Of a DNA stretch of 64,000 nucleotides, positions 35,777 to 43,996 are shown one piece after another; position 1 is the stretch's first letter, and each line of letters begins with the position of its first letter. The notes beneath the pieces were generated by a model. It searched no databases. It was not told where the DNA came from and saw only the letters and a program-made list of their open reading frames with translations. The stretch lies in contig CALFNG010000399.1 of the NCBI GenBank assembly GCA_937902985.1, positions 1 through 64,000 on the forward strand. Reading direction: 5' to 3'. Position numbers and translations under genes: made by a program. Source of the DNA: an uncultured Myxococcales bacterium (GTDB lineage Bacteria > Myxococcota_A > Polyangia > Polyangiales > Polyangiaceae).

Positions 35777-37297
35777 ATGATCTACGCGCCGCCGAATCAA
35801 GAGGGCTCCAAGGTCCGCTTCAAGTCCCGATACGGCAACTTCATCGGGGGCGAGTGGAAAGAACCGGTCAAGGGGCGGTACTTCGACAACATCACGCCGG
35901 TCACCGGGCGGCCGTTCTGCGAAATCCCGCGTTCTGGCGCAGAGGACATCGACAAGGCGCTCGACGCAGCGCACGCGGCAAAGGCAGCGTGGGCCGAGAC
36001 ACCCGCGGCGGCGCGCGCGCTCGTCTTGAACAGGATCGCCGACCGCATCGAGCAGAACCTCGAGATGCTCGCCGTGGCCGAGACGTGGGACAACGGCAAG
36101 CCCGTGCGCGAAACGCTCGCCGCGGACCTGCCGCTCGCGGTCGATCACTTTCGCTACTTCGCGGGCTGCGTTCGCGCGCAGGAGGGCCGATCTTCGCAGA
36201 TTGACAAGGACACCGTCGCCTACCACTTCAGCGAGCCGCTCGGCGTGGTCGGGCAGATCATTCCGTGGAACTTCCCGATCCTCATGGCGACGTGGAAGCT
36301 CGCGCCCGCGCTGGCCGCCGGCAACTGCGTCGTGATGAAACCGGCCGAGCAGACGCCGGCGTCGATCCTGGTCTTGATGGAGCTCATCGGCGATCTCCTG
36401 CCGCCCGGCGTCATCAACATCGTGAACGGCTTCGGCGTCGAGGCGGGTAAGCCCCTGGCGTCGAGCAACCGCATCGGGAAGATCGCGTTCACGGGCGAGA
36501 CCACGACGGGCCGCCTCATCATGCAGTACGCGTCCGAGAACCTCATTCCGGTGACGCTGGAGCTCGGCGGCAAATCGCCCAACGTCTTCTTCGAGGATGT
36601 CCTCGCGAAGAAGGACTCGTTCGTCGAGAAGGCGCTCGAGGGCTTCGGGATGTTCGCGCTCAACCAGGGCGAGGTGTGCACCTGCCCGTCGCGCGCGCTG
36701 ATCCAGCAGAGCATCTACGGGGAGTTCTCCGAGCGGGCGATCGAGCGCGCCAAGAAGCACGTCCCCGGCAATCCGCTCGACACGTCGACCACCGTCGGAG
36801 CGCAGGCCTCGAACGATCAGCTCGAGAAGATCCTGAGCTACCTCGACATCGGCAAGAAAGAAGGGGCGAAGATCGCGATGGGCGGGGAGCGGGCGAAGCT
36901 CCCGGGCGACCTCGCCGGCGGTTACTACGTGATGCCGACGGTGTTCGCCGGACACAACAAGATGCGCGTCTTCCAGGAGGAGATCTTCGGGCCGGTCGTC
37001 TCGATGACGAGCTTCAAGGACTTCGACGACGCGATCGCCATCGCCAACGACACGCTCTACGGCCTCGGCGCCGGCGTGTGGACGCGCGACGGCTCCACCG
37101 CCTACCGCGCGGGCCGCGCGATCCAGGCCGGGCGCGTGTGGACGAACTGCTACCACCTCTACCCGGCCCACGCCGCGTTCGGCGGCTACAAGCAATCCGG
37201 AATCGGGCGCGAGAACCACGCGATGATGCTCTCGCACTACCAGCAGACCAAGAACCTGCTGGTCAGCTACGATCCCAAGCCGATGGGCTTTTTTTGA
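35777..37297 (+). CDS. NAD-dependent aldehyde dehydrogenase (AcoD/ExaC type)
   Basis: 506 residues, full length. Oxidises aldehydes, probably acetaldehyde, to acids. Visible: substrate tunnel and NAD motifs [36 protein letters not shown], catalytic Glu in LELGGKSPN and nucleophilic Cys in [10 protein letters not shown], then EEIFGPV and the C-terminal [11 protein letters not shown]. The sigma-54 promoter upstream and the following DUF779 gene are the standard company of ExaC/AcoD enzymes of alcohol oxidation. An AGGAGG-like GGAGGGATCC lies just upstream of the ATG. Confidence 0.95.
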   Translation: MIYAPPNQEGSKVRFKSRYGNFIGGEWKEPVKGRYFDNITPVTGRPFCEIPRSGAEDIDKALDAAHAAKAAWAETPAAARALVLNRIADRIEQNLEMLAVAETWDNGKPVRETLAADLPLAVDHFRYFAGCVRAQEGRSSQIDKDTVAYHFSEPLGVVGQIIPWNFPILMATWKLAPALAAGNCVVMKPAEQTPASILVLMELIGDLLPPGVINIVNGFGVEAGKPLASSNRIGKIAFTGETTTGRLIMQYASENLIPVTLELGGKSPNVFFEDVLAKKDSFVEKALEGFGMFALNQGEVCTCPSRALIQQSIYGEFSERAIERAKKHVPGNPLDTSTTVGAQASNDQLEKILSYLDIGKKEGAKIAMGGERAKLPGDLAGGYYVMPTVFAGHNKMRVFQEEIFGPVVSMTSFKDFDDAIAIANDTLYGLGAGVWTRDGSTAYRAGRAIQAGRVWTNCYHLYPAHAAFGGYKQSGIGRENHAMMLSHYQQTKNLLVSYDPKPMGFF

Positions 37298-37662
37298 TTG
37301 CGAGGGTCACGTGCACGCCCGAAGCCGCGAGCCTCATTCGCGAGCTCCGGGCGGAGCACGGCCCGCTCATGTTCCACCAGTCGGGCGGCTGCTGCGATGG
37401 CAGCGCCCCCATGTGCTTCGCGCTCGGCGAGCTTCGCGTCGGCGAACGCGACGTCTTGCTCGGCGAGATCGAGGGATGTCCGTTCTACGTGGGCGGCGAC
37501 CAGTGGGCGCTCTGGCAGCACACCCGGCTGATCATCGACGTCGTGCCGGGGCGGGGCGGCGGGTTCTCGCTCGAGGCGCCGACGGGGCGACGCTTCCTGA
37601 CGCGGTCGGACCTGTGTGCGGCGCCCGAAGAACTAGCGGCTGCTGAACCGACACGCGGGTGA
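37294..37662 (+). CDS. DUF779 protein coupled to aldehyde dehydrogenase
   Basis: 122 residues. The family block [15 protein letters not shown] with adjacent Cys residues defines DUF779, which is found almost always next to ExaC/AcoD-type aldehyde dehydrogenases. The role is unknown, perhaps a metal- or thiol-based partner. No ATG fits; a TTG at 37294 overlapping the dehydrogenase stop as TTGA restores the full conserved N-terminus ([14 protein letters not shown]) and implies translational coupling. Confidence 0.85.
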   Translation: MIARVTCTPEAASLIRELRAEHGPLMFHQSGGCCDGSAPMCFALGELRVGERDVLLGEIEGCPFYVGGDQWALWQHTRLIIDVVPGRGGGFSLEAPTGRRFLTRSDLCAAPEELAAAEPTRG

Positions 37663-37967
37663 ACGCCGCTCACCACGCGTGCTGCTCGAAGAAGTGGCGC
37701 CGACGGTCACGGCCTCCGGCGGCCTGAGCAACATCGGGAGCGCGACCGCGCTGCCCGCGGGCGCCATTGGGAGCGTCGCGCGGTAGCGTTCGCGACCGTC
37801 GCTTCGACGCGACGAGCCCTGACGAGCCCTGGCGAGCCCCAACGACACGAGTGCCGCCATCGCACGCTTCTCACGTTCGCTGGAGACGTACGTTCGCTGT
37901 CTCGTTCCTGACGCCCATCGGCGGCATCCCCAGGGCCGATGCGGGCGCCGAGACCAGCGGCACTCAG

Positions 37968-38069
37968 TACTGCGGAAAGGCAGTCTTCACCGATCTCCAT
38001 ACGAGCAGCACTTTGACCAAGTCGGCGAACAGCATCCCCTCGGACTGCAGCGGCGCCAGCCTGACGGCG
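37968..38069 (+). pseudogene. Fragment of a myxobacterial surface-protein gene
   Basis: A 34-codon stretch (YCGKAVFTDLHTSS to SIPSDCSGASLTA) resembles a segment I recall from large secreted myxobacterial proteins (CG-x-VVFSDFH...FPxxC...LTPQE). Nothing before or after it is in a consistent frame. The rest of the space 37663-38124 has no supported gene. The identification is from memory and weak. Confidence 0.35.
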
Positions 38070-38124
38070 TGCCCGCGTTGCTCGATGACGGACGTGACTG
38101 CTATCTTGCGGTGGGCCCCGCGCG

Positions 38125-38589
38125 GTGCGTCTCACCATCCATCGACCCTTCCTCGGGCTCGCGATCGCGGTCGCCGCAATCGCGTGCTCGAGCAACTCGG
38201 GCTCGGGCGCAGCCCCGACGCCGTGCAACGAAGACCCCTGGGAGTGTGCGCCGGGTCACACCTGCTGGCCCGTGTCCCCGACGTCATTCGCGTGCGTGAT
38301 CAGCGGCGACGGCAAGGCCGGTGACCCGTGCGACGACGTGACGAACCTCTCGAGCTGTGGCGATGGGCTCGCGTGCCTCGTGCCGGCCGCGTCCGGGGGC
38401 ATCTGCGCGTCCTACTGCGACGCGGTCGGCCCGGGTCACGGGTGTCCAATGGGCCAGACCTGCCGCGTCGGGCAGCTCGTCGCCTCCGCGAGCACGCAGT
38501 TCGAGGTGTGCACCCCCGCGAGCTTCGACGCGGGTGCGGTCGGAGACGCCGGCGCGACGGATTCCGCGGCGTCCGCGGACGCTGACTAG
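38125..38589 (+). CDS. Cys-rich lipoprotein (154 aa)
   Basis: GTG start. Signal peptide with lipobox AIAC (Cys21), then a compact domain with many Cys (ECAPGHTCWPV, SSCGDGLACLV, CASYCDAVGPGHGCPMGQTC) suggesting a disulfide-bonded extracellular fold like those common in Polyangiales. It ends in an Asp/Ala-rich tail. Function unknown. It is the first of two Cys-rich lipoproteins in a row. Confidence 0.7.
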   Translation: MRLTIHRPFLGLAIAVAAIACSSNSGSGAAPTPCNEDPWECAPGHTCWPVSPTSFACVISGDGKAGDPCDDVTNLSSCGDGLACLVPAASGGICASYCDAVGPGHGCPMGQTCRVGQLVASASTQFEVCTPASFDAGAVGDAGATDSAASADAD

Positions 38590-38762
38590 ACTAAGACTAG
38601 GCGCGAGCTCGCGAGGGTCACCGCGGCGACGCGAGGCCCGATCGGAGCGCGCAGAACGAAATTGCTTCCGAGGCTGAAACTACATCGCAATAGCTCGCGC
38701 GATCGACGCAGATATCCTCGATGCGCGACGGCAGCGCTCGTCAAAACGGGTAGGCTCGCGCC

Positions 38763-39476
38763 GTGTCTGGTTCGCGTTGCATCACGGCGCTCGTCGGTGG
38801 GTTGGGGCTGTTGCTTGTCGTCGCCTGTAGAAGTCCGACCGCGTACACGGCTCGGGAAGACGACGGCGCGGCTCCGGCACCTCCCGACTGCGGCGACGAG
38901 GGGGGCGACAACGGCGACGACGCCACCACGGACGCCGGCGGCTGCGACGTCGCGCGTCCAGGGTCAGGCTCGGAAGCATCCCCGGGGACGGGCGCCGCGT
39001 GCACCCCGAAGACCTGCAAGGAGCTCGGCTACGATTGCGGAACGGCCGGCGACGGCTGCGGCGGCAAGCTGAGTTGCGGCACGTGCAGCTCGCCGAGCAC
39101 CTGCAGCGGCGGCGGCGCGTACAACCATTGCGGCACGTTCCCTTTCCAGGGGCGCTCGTGCCTGATGGTCTGCTCGCAGCTGCCGGCCTCTGCAAACTGC
39201 AATCAACTGAGCGACGGGTGCGGCCACCTGATGGCTCTATGCGGCTCGAACATCGAGTGCAGCGTGGCGTCGCAGGGCACTTGCGGGGGCGGGGGCGTCC
39301 CTTTCCAGTGCGGGTCCGGCGCGAAGTGCACGCCGCTCACCTGCGCGCAGCTGAACTACAACTGCGGTCAGTACGGTGACGGCTGCAGTGGCTTCATAGA
39401 ATGCGGCAACTGCGCCCAGAACCAGATCTGCGGGGGCGGCGGGTTCAATCGCTGCGGGCCCGCGGCCAGCCCCTGA
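38763..39476 (+). CDS. Lipoprotein with Cys/Gly repeats (237 aa)
   Basis: GTG start. Signal peptide with lipobox VVAC at about residues 19-22, an acidic Gly/Asp linker, then three related modules of the pattern C-T-P-x-T-C-x-x-L-x-Y-x-C-G...DGC...C-G-x-C...C-GGGG. The first and third are the clearest; the middle one is divergent. Repeats of this type decorate many secreted myxobacterial proteins and are probably disulfide-rich surface domains. No enzymatic motif. Confidence 0.75.
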   Translation: MSGSRCITALVGGLGLLLVVACRSPTAYTAREDDGAAPAPPDCGDEGGDNGDDATTDAGGCDVARPGSGSEASPGTGAACTPKTCKELGYDCGTAGDGCGGKLSCGTCSSPSTCSGGGAYNHCGTFPFQGRSCLMVCSQLPASANCNQLSDGCGHLMALCGSNIECSVASQGTCGGGGVPFQCGSGAKCTPLTCAQLNYNCGQYGDGCSGFIECGNCAQNQICGGGGFNRCGPAASP

Positions 39477-39507
39477 CTCCCCGCGGCCCGCGGCGCGCAC
39501 GAAGGGC

Positions 39508-40878
39508 TCACGTCGGGTTCGCCCAGCCGCCTTCCGGCTGGATGCGCGACGCCTCGACGGGGCCCCAGGATCCCGGCTCGTAAGTGAACACCTGGCCCTT
39601 GCCCACGACGGGATCCACGACCCGCCATGATTCCTCGACCGCGACCCGGTCGGCGAACATCGTGGGGTCGCCGTCGAGCGCGTCGCCGATGAGACGCTCG
39701 TAAGGCTTCGTCTCTTCGGGCACGGAGCGGCGCAGAACGAGCTCCTTGCGTTCGCCCACCATCCGTTCGCCGTCTCGCTTCACGTTCGCGCCGATCGCGA
39801 TGACGTCGTCGGGACCGAGCCGAAAGCGCACGTAGTTGGGCTCCGGCGCCGACTCGTCTTGAAGCACGGGCCGGTCTCTGCGCTTCCACCGGATCCTCGC
39901 CTCCGTGGCGGTCACGGGCAGCGACTTGCCGGTGCGGATGAAGAAGGGCACGCCCTGCCATCGCGGCGAATCGACGAAGACGCGAAGCGCCGCGAAGGTC
40001 TCGGTGGTCGAGCCGTTGGCGACGCCGTCGTCGTTCTGGTATCCGCGCGCCTGACCGCGAACGACGTCTCCTGCAGACAGCACGCGAACCTTCGCTAGGA
40101 GACGGCCTCGTTCCGCGCGCAGGCCGACGTACCCCTTTTCGCTGGGGAGCTCCATCGTGAGGCAGGCCACGACCTCGAGGAGATGGTTCTGGACGACGTC
40201 GCGCACCGCGCCGACGGCGTCGTAGAACCGCGCACGGCCTTTCACCCCGAACGCCTCGGCCATGGTGATCTCGACGGTCTCGACGTACTCGCGCTGCAAG
40301 CTCGCCTCGATCAACGGATTGGCGGCGCGAAAGTAGATCAGGTTCTCGACCGACTCTTTCGCGATGTAGTGATCGATCCGGAAGATAGCCTCCTCGGGGA
40401 AATAGCGGTGGAGCGACTCGCTCAAGGCCCTGGCCGACGCCTGGTCGTTGCCGAACGGCTTCTCGAGCGACAGGCGCGCTCCCTCGTTCAAGCCGGCCTT
40501 CGCCAGGTTGGTGGCGACCTGCTCGAAGACCTCGGGCGGGAGGGCCACGTAGTGGAGCGGGTGCTTCGCTGATCCGAGCGCCTCGCGGATTTGGACGAAC
40601 GTCGATGCGTCGTCGTAGTCGACCTTGACGTATCGGATCAGCGCCGCGAGCCTGGCGAACGCCGGCGCGTCGAAGGTGCCGCTCTTCTCGATGCTCTCTT
40701 TCGCCCTTGCGCGAAGGTCGTCGACCTCGAGGTCCTTTCTGCCCACGGCGACGATCGGAAGGTCGAGGCGGCCGCGGCGCACGAGCGCCTGGAGGGCAGG
40801 GAAGACCTGCTTGAAGGCGAGGTCGCCGGTCGAGCCGAAGAAGACCAGGGCATCCGAGCGGGTGCGAGGAGACGGCAT
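39508..40878 (-). CDS. zwf: Glucose-6-phosphate 1-dehydrogenase
   Basis: 456 residues, family length. First step of the oxidative pentose phosphate and Entner-Doudoroff pathways, making NADPH. Visible: N-terminal dinucleotide motif FFGSTGDLAFK, the catalytic RIDHYIAKESVENL segment with the substrate-binding His and Lys, LEKPFG, and the C-terminal RLIGDALDGDPTMFADR. The ATG at 40878 is used; a TTG 9 bp upstream is in frame. No gnd, pgl or edd adjoins it. It is divergent from csbD. Confidence 0.95.
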   Translation of the reverse strand: MPSPRTRSDALVFFGSTGDLAFKQVFPALQALVRRGRLDLPIVAVGRKDLEVDDLRARAKESIEKSGTFDAPAFARLAALIRYVKVDYDDASTFVQIREALGSAKHPLHYVALPPEVFEQVATNLAKAGLNEGARLSLEKPFGNDQASARALSESLHRYFPEEAIFRIDHYIAKESVENLIYFRAANPLIEASLQREYVETVEITMAEAFGVKGRARFYDAVGAVRDVVQNHLLEVVACLTMELPSEKGYVGLRAERGRLLAKVRVLSAGDVVRGQARGYQNDDGVANGSTTETFAALRVFVDSPRWQGVPFFIRTGKSLPVTATEARIRWKRRDRPVLQDESAPEPNYVRFRLGPDDVIAIGANVKRDGERMVGERKELVLRRSVPEETKPYERLIGDALDGDPTMFADRVAVEESWRVVDPVVGKGQVFTYEPGSWGPVEASRIQPEGGWANPT

Positions 40879-40926
40879 GGGACACAACTAACCCAAGGGC
40901 GCCGCGGTCGCGAGAGGCGGTCCGTC

Positions 40927-40942
40927 TGGCACGGACGATGCT
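40927..40942 (+). promoter_or_regulatory. Sigma-54-like promoter upstream of csbD
   Basis: TGGCACG-GACG-ATGCT: a perfect -24 element and one mismatch in the -12, with GG (40928-40929) and GC (40940-40941) 12 bp apart. It points toward csbD with a leader of about 65 nt. No activator gene adjoins it. Confidence 0.5.
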
Positions 40943-41017
40943 CCCCTCCGGGCCTGAAGGCGCGGCGATAGTCGCTTCGCGCCTCGGTTCCACCTCACAC
41001 GAACGCGGAGAATCCTC

Positions 41018-41191
41018 ATGGGCGAGTACACCGACAAGACCAAGGGCAAGGTCAAGCAGGCGGTCGGCGAGGCCACGGACGACGACCAGCTCAAGGGCGA
41101 CGGGATCGTCGACGAGGTGAAAGGCCACATCAAGGGCGCGGCCAACGAGATCAAGAGCGCCGTCAAGCGCGTCACCCCGAAGAAGCCGTAG
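41018..41191 (+). CDS. CsbD-family stress protein (57 aa)
   Basis: Very small, highly charged protein: MGEYTDKTKGKVKQAVGEAT, DDDQLKGDGIVDEVKGHIKG and a basic end. The KxxGKxKQAxGEATxDxxLxxxG pattern is the CsbD signature. These abundant proteins are induced by general stress in many bacteria; their mechanism is unknown. It is divergent from zwf, with a sigma-54-like promoter in between, and precedes a decayed region. Confidence 0.9.
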   Translation: MGEYTDKTKGKVKQAVGEATDDDQLKGDGIVDEVKGHIKGAANEIKSAVKRVTPKKP

Positions 41192-41310
41192 AGGCGCGGC
41201 CCGGCGGCGGCCGTGCCGAGAGTCGGTATCGCCGGCGTAACGAGGCGTTCGTGCACCGTGAATGCACGACGCGTCGGCGCGGCGCGCAAGCTCGCGCTCG
41301 CGTGGTCGCG

Positions 41311-41469
41311 CTACGGCGTGCTGGCCGGCGACGGTTCGGCTTCGTCGAGCTTGTCTTCGACCTCACGGACGTGCTTGGCGTCCAGCGTCGGCCGCATTTC
41401 GCCGAGCGCCCGCCGCGCCTCGGAAGCCTTGAGGGCGCCGCGCTCGAAGTCGATGCAGATGATGCACAT
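41311..41469 (-). CDS. Small Cys-containing protein (52 aa)
   Basis: MCIICIDFERGALKASEARR, then ALGEMRPTLDAKHVREVEDK and a short acidic Pro/Ser tail. The CxxC at residues 2-5, a helix with EARRAL and the HVREVEDKLDEAE helix make a plausible compact metal- or redox-binding protein. The composition is clearly protein-like, and I recall similar short ORFs in myxobacteria. The ribosome binding site is weak. Confidence 0.5.
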   Translation of the reverse strand: MCIICIDFERGALKASEARRALGEMRPTLDAKHVREVEDKLDEAEPSPASTP

Positions 41470-41479
41470 CTGCTCGATC

Positions 41480-41780
41480 TTACGATGCGATCACGCGTCC
41501 GTCGACTCGGCGGGCAGGCGCCGGGATCGGGCGACCGTTCGCCCGTGATCGAGGCGCCTTCGCGCTGCCGGCGAGGCCACGCCGGTCATCACGCTGCGAA
41601 ACGCCCACCTCGTCGGCGATCTCGCTGCGACATCCCGTCCACGAAGAGAAGGAGCGCGATCGCATCTCGCGCTCGGGGAACGTGCCGAGCAAGCAGAGCA
41701 CGGCGTCCCGGCTCTCGAGCGTCCTGCGGGTCTTGGGCGGGATTGAAGACCCAGCGCTGGGGCCGGGTCGTCGAGCGCTA
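41480..41780 (-). pseudogene. Remnant of an RNA polymerase sigma factor (region 4)
   Basis: Pieces of sigma region 4 occur in order but in three frames: ESRDAVLCLLGTFPERE, then AIALLLFVDGMSQ, then EIADEVGVSQR. Together they make the usual LPERE...LL...G-x-S-x-x-EIADELGVS helix-turn-helix. Two single-base frame changes inside 100 bp destroy it, and no region 2 is present. It directly precedes the FHA gene's 3' end. Confidence 0.5.
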
Positions 41781-41785
41781 GGCGG

Positions 41786-42712
41786 TCAGATGCCCCGCAC
41801 GGTCAACCCGCCGGCGCCGATCCGCAGCTGCTTGGTTCCCGGACGCCGCTCGATGATGCGAGCGGGATCGGTGAGACCGAGGGTCCCGAATTGCTTTCGG
41901 ATCCGGAAGATGTCGATGGTCAGATGCTCGGGCGAGATACGCAAAGCGTCGGCCAGCTCGTCTTGATAGAGCCATCCGCACGCCGTCTCCTTGAGCTCCT
42001 GAGCGGCATCGGCGAGGCGCCGGCGCGCCAGCAAGAGGAGCAGGTAGTTGTGCGTACGACTCCCGAGGGCAGTGCACTGCCTCCCGACCTGCGCCTCGAG
42101 CTCGACGTGTTCCTCGTCGGAAGAGACCTTGAACGAAAGCCGGATCTCGGCGACCAGGCGCTGTCGCGTAGGCCAGTCGACCGTCGAGGTTTCGGCGATC
42201 ACGTTGGGGCAGGAGAACCGGTACCCGCGGCCGGCAACGTCGAAGACGGATTGCGGATTCAGGGGAACGGTCTCGTCGGCGCGTTCGAGGAACCACTCGC
42301 CGCTGGATCCGTGAAAGACCGTCGCGCGCGGATCGTCGGCCGAGGGGAGCGCGAGCACGTCACCTTCGACGAAGATCGGACCCTCTGCTCCCTCGAGAGC
42401 GACGACCATCGCTCGCGGCGGCGATTCGTCCATGAACTGCCACGTCTGCTCGGCTCGACCGAACGCGATCTTGTCCCCCGGAGAGAGCTTGTACGCCTGC
42501 CCCGGCGCGACGGCTGCGTCGTTGAGGAACGTGCCGTTCCGGCTGCCCAGATCGCGAAGCTCCCAGCCGTTGCCGATCCAGCGAAGGAGCGCGTGCTGGG
42601 CCGAGACGTAAGGCTTGGCGAGCTTCAGCGCGGCGTGTGGTGACCGGCCCACCAGGTGCTCGGTCTCGAGCACGGTCGACGTCTCCGTCAGCGTCTGGCG
42701 TAGCGTGGCCAT
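41786..42712 (-). CDS. FHA-domain protein with C-terminal winged helix
   Basis: 308 residues. The N-terminal FHA domain binds phosphothreonine (VGRSPHAALKLAKPYVSAQH, LRDLGSRNGTFLND). An unassigned middle follows, and the C-terminus (about 215-300) looks like a winged helix of the transcriptional-regulator C type (LYQDELADALRISPEHLTID, IFRIRKQFGTLG). It may turn kinase signals into transcription. It is the last gene of the catalase/cytochrome-membrane protein-FHA operon, and the Ser/Thr kinase divergent from that operon is a plausible input (inference). Confidence 0.85.
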   Translation of the reverse strand: MATLRQTLTETSTVLETEHLVGRSPHAALKLAKPYVSAQHALLRWIGNGWELRDLGSRNGTFLNDAAVAPGQAYKLSPGDKIAFGRAEQTWQFMDESPPRAMVVALEGAEGPIFVEGDVLALPSADDPRATVFHGSSGEWFLERADETVPLNPQSVFDVAGRGYRFSCPNVIAETSTVDWPTRQRLVAEIRLSFKVSSDEEHVELEAQVGRQCTALGSRTHNYLLLLLARRRLADAAQELKETACGWLYQDELADALRISPEHLTIDIFRIRKQFGTLGLTDPARIIERRPGTKQLRIGAGGLTVRGI

Positions 42713-42768
42713 CGCATGGAACAGGTTACACGAGCCTGTCCGGTCGAGAGCGTGCAAAGGAGACGTGT

Positions 42769-43962
42769 TCAGCCTTCACGGGAGCGACCATGTGCATCGT
42801 TCGGCGTATCGTTCGGCGTATCGTTCGGCGAATCGTCGGTCTGGATGTCCTTGATGGCACTCTTCAAGCTCAAGGCGTTCTCGAGGGTCCTGGCCCAGAA
42901 CGGCGCGCCCATCGACAGGAGAAGGCTCGAGAAGCCCAACCCGGCCAGCCAGCCACCGATGCTCACCACCCAGCCGAAGCACGACGGCGGCACGACCCCG
43001 GCAACGGGGGGGCACTTTCGAGCGGCGACGCACATCGCCTCCGCGATCCAGCTGTGCTGCCAGCCAAGTCCCAGATCCGGCTGGTCGAGCAGCGAGACCA
43101 GCGCGCCGACGTCGGCCGTAGCGTGCGGCGTCGTGCCATCGGGCGCCTGACTGTCCGGCGCCACGTTCTTGTTTGCCTTGTCGACCCCATGGGTCGCGGG
43201 CGGCGCGCTGTCGAGCAAAGCTTCACGGGATGTCGGCAAAGGAGCACGCTCGTCCGTCGCGCCGGATCGACGGCCCATGTCCTGAAGGTCCGGCGCCCTC
43301 TGCGCCAGATCGTCGCGCAGACCTGGCTTGCCATAAAGGTTCGCAACGAGCCGGAAGCCGTCCATGTTCAAGACGACCACGACGATGCAGGCGAGCACCG
43401 CCGTCAGGCGCTTCGACGCCTTCTTGAATTGATCCGTGCTCACGGCCTCGGTCGTCTCGAACCACTGCTCGATGTAGAAGACGAGCGCGGCGAGGCTTCG
43501 TTTCTCGGCGGCCAACGAGTTGCACCATCGCTGGGGAAACTCGCCCAGCAGTGGTTTTTGCGAGTAAGTCTGACCGTTCAAACGACAAACGATCTCAAGC
43601 AAATCTGCCTTTGCGATGTATTCGACGCTCTGCGCTGCCTTCTGCCGACTCGCCTCGATCTTGCTGGCGTCTCCCCCCATGCGCGAGACCGGCGCCGAGA
43701 GCTTCGCGGCCGGGTGCAGCATGGGGTAGGTCAAGATGTCGGTCACGAACGCGGATTGCGGGGCGTCCCCCGCGTCTGCAGGGTCTCCGTTTTCGAGACG
43801 AAAGCCGATATTGAGAGCCCCGACCATCTCGCCGAGCGAGCGACCTCGGACGTTCCCCAGGTAGTGAACCAGGCGAACGAGGTACATGATGATGATGCTG
43901 ACCGCCAGCATGATGGCCGAAAAGGCGACAGCCGTACCGATGAGGGTCCCGAGAAATGTCAT
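42769..43962 (-). CDS. Membrane protein of unknown function (397 aa)
   Basis: N-terminal membrane segment (LIGTAVAFSAIMLAVSIIIMY), a second near residue 185 (LTAVLACIVVVVLNMDGF) and a third near 340-365 (FGWVVSIGGWLAGLGFSS). The domain between the first two is helical. Not recognised. GAAGGA lies 10 nt before the ATG. It lies 34 bp after the catalase/cytochrome gene and 56 bp before the FHA gene. The C-terminus carries an Asn-Asp-Thr-Pro repeat encoded by a 12-bp tandem repeat. Confidence 0.7.
   Translation of the reverse strand: MTFLGTLIGTAVAFSAIMLAVSIIIMYLVRLVHYLGNVRGRSLGEMVGALNIGFRLENGDPADAGDAPQSAFVTDILTYPMLHPAAKLSAPVSRMGGDASKIEASRQKAAQSVEYIAKADLLEIVCRLNGQTYSQKPLLGEFPQRWCNSLAAEKRSLAALVFYIEQWFETTEAVSTDQFKKASKRLTAVLACIVVVVLNMDGFRLVANLYGKPGLRDDLAQRAPDLQDMGRRSGATDERAPLPTSREALLDSAPPATHGVDKANKNVAPDSQAPDGTTPHATADVGALVSLLDQPDLGLGWQHSWIAEAMCVAARKCPPVAGVVPPSCFGWVVSIGGWLAGLGFSSLLLSMGAPFWARTLENALSLKSAIKDIQTDDSPNDTPNDTPNDAHGRSREG
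42796..42831. repeat. 12-bp tandem repeat (3 copies)
   Basis: ATCGTTCGGCGT x3, the last with one change, near the 3' end of the 42769-43962 gene. It encodes NDTP repeats on the minus strand and stays in frame. Confidence 0.8.
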
Positions 43963-43996
43963 GAACGGCCATTCCTTCGTTGGCGATTGGCCCGAA

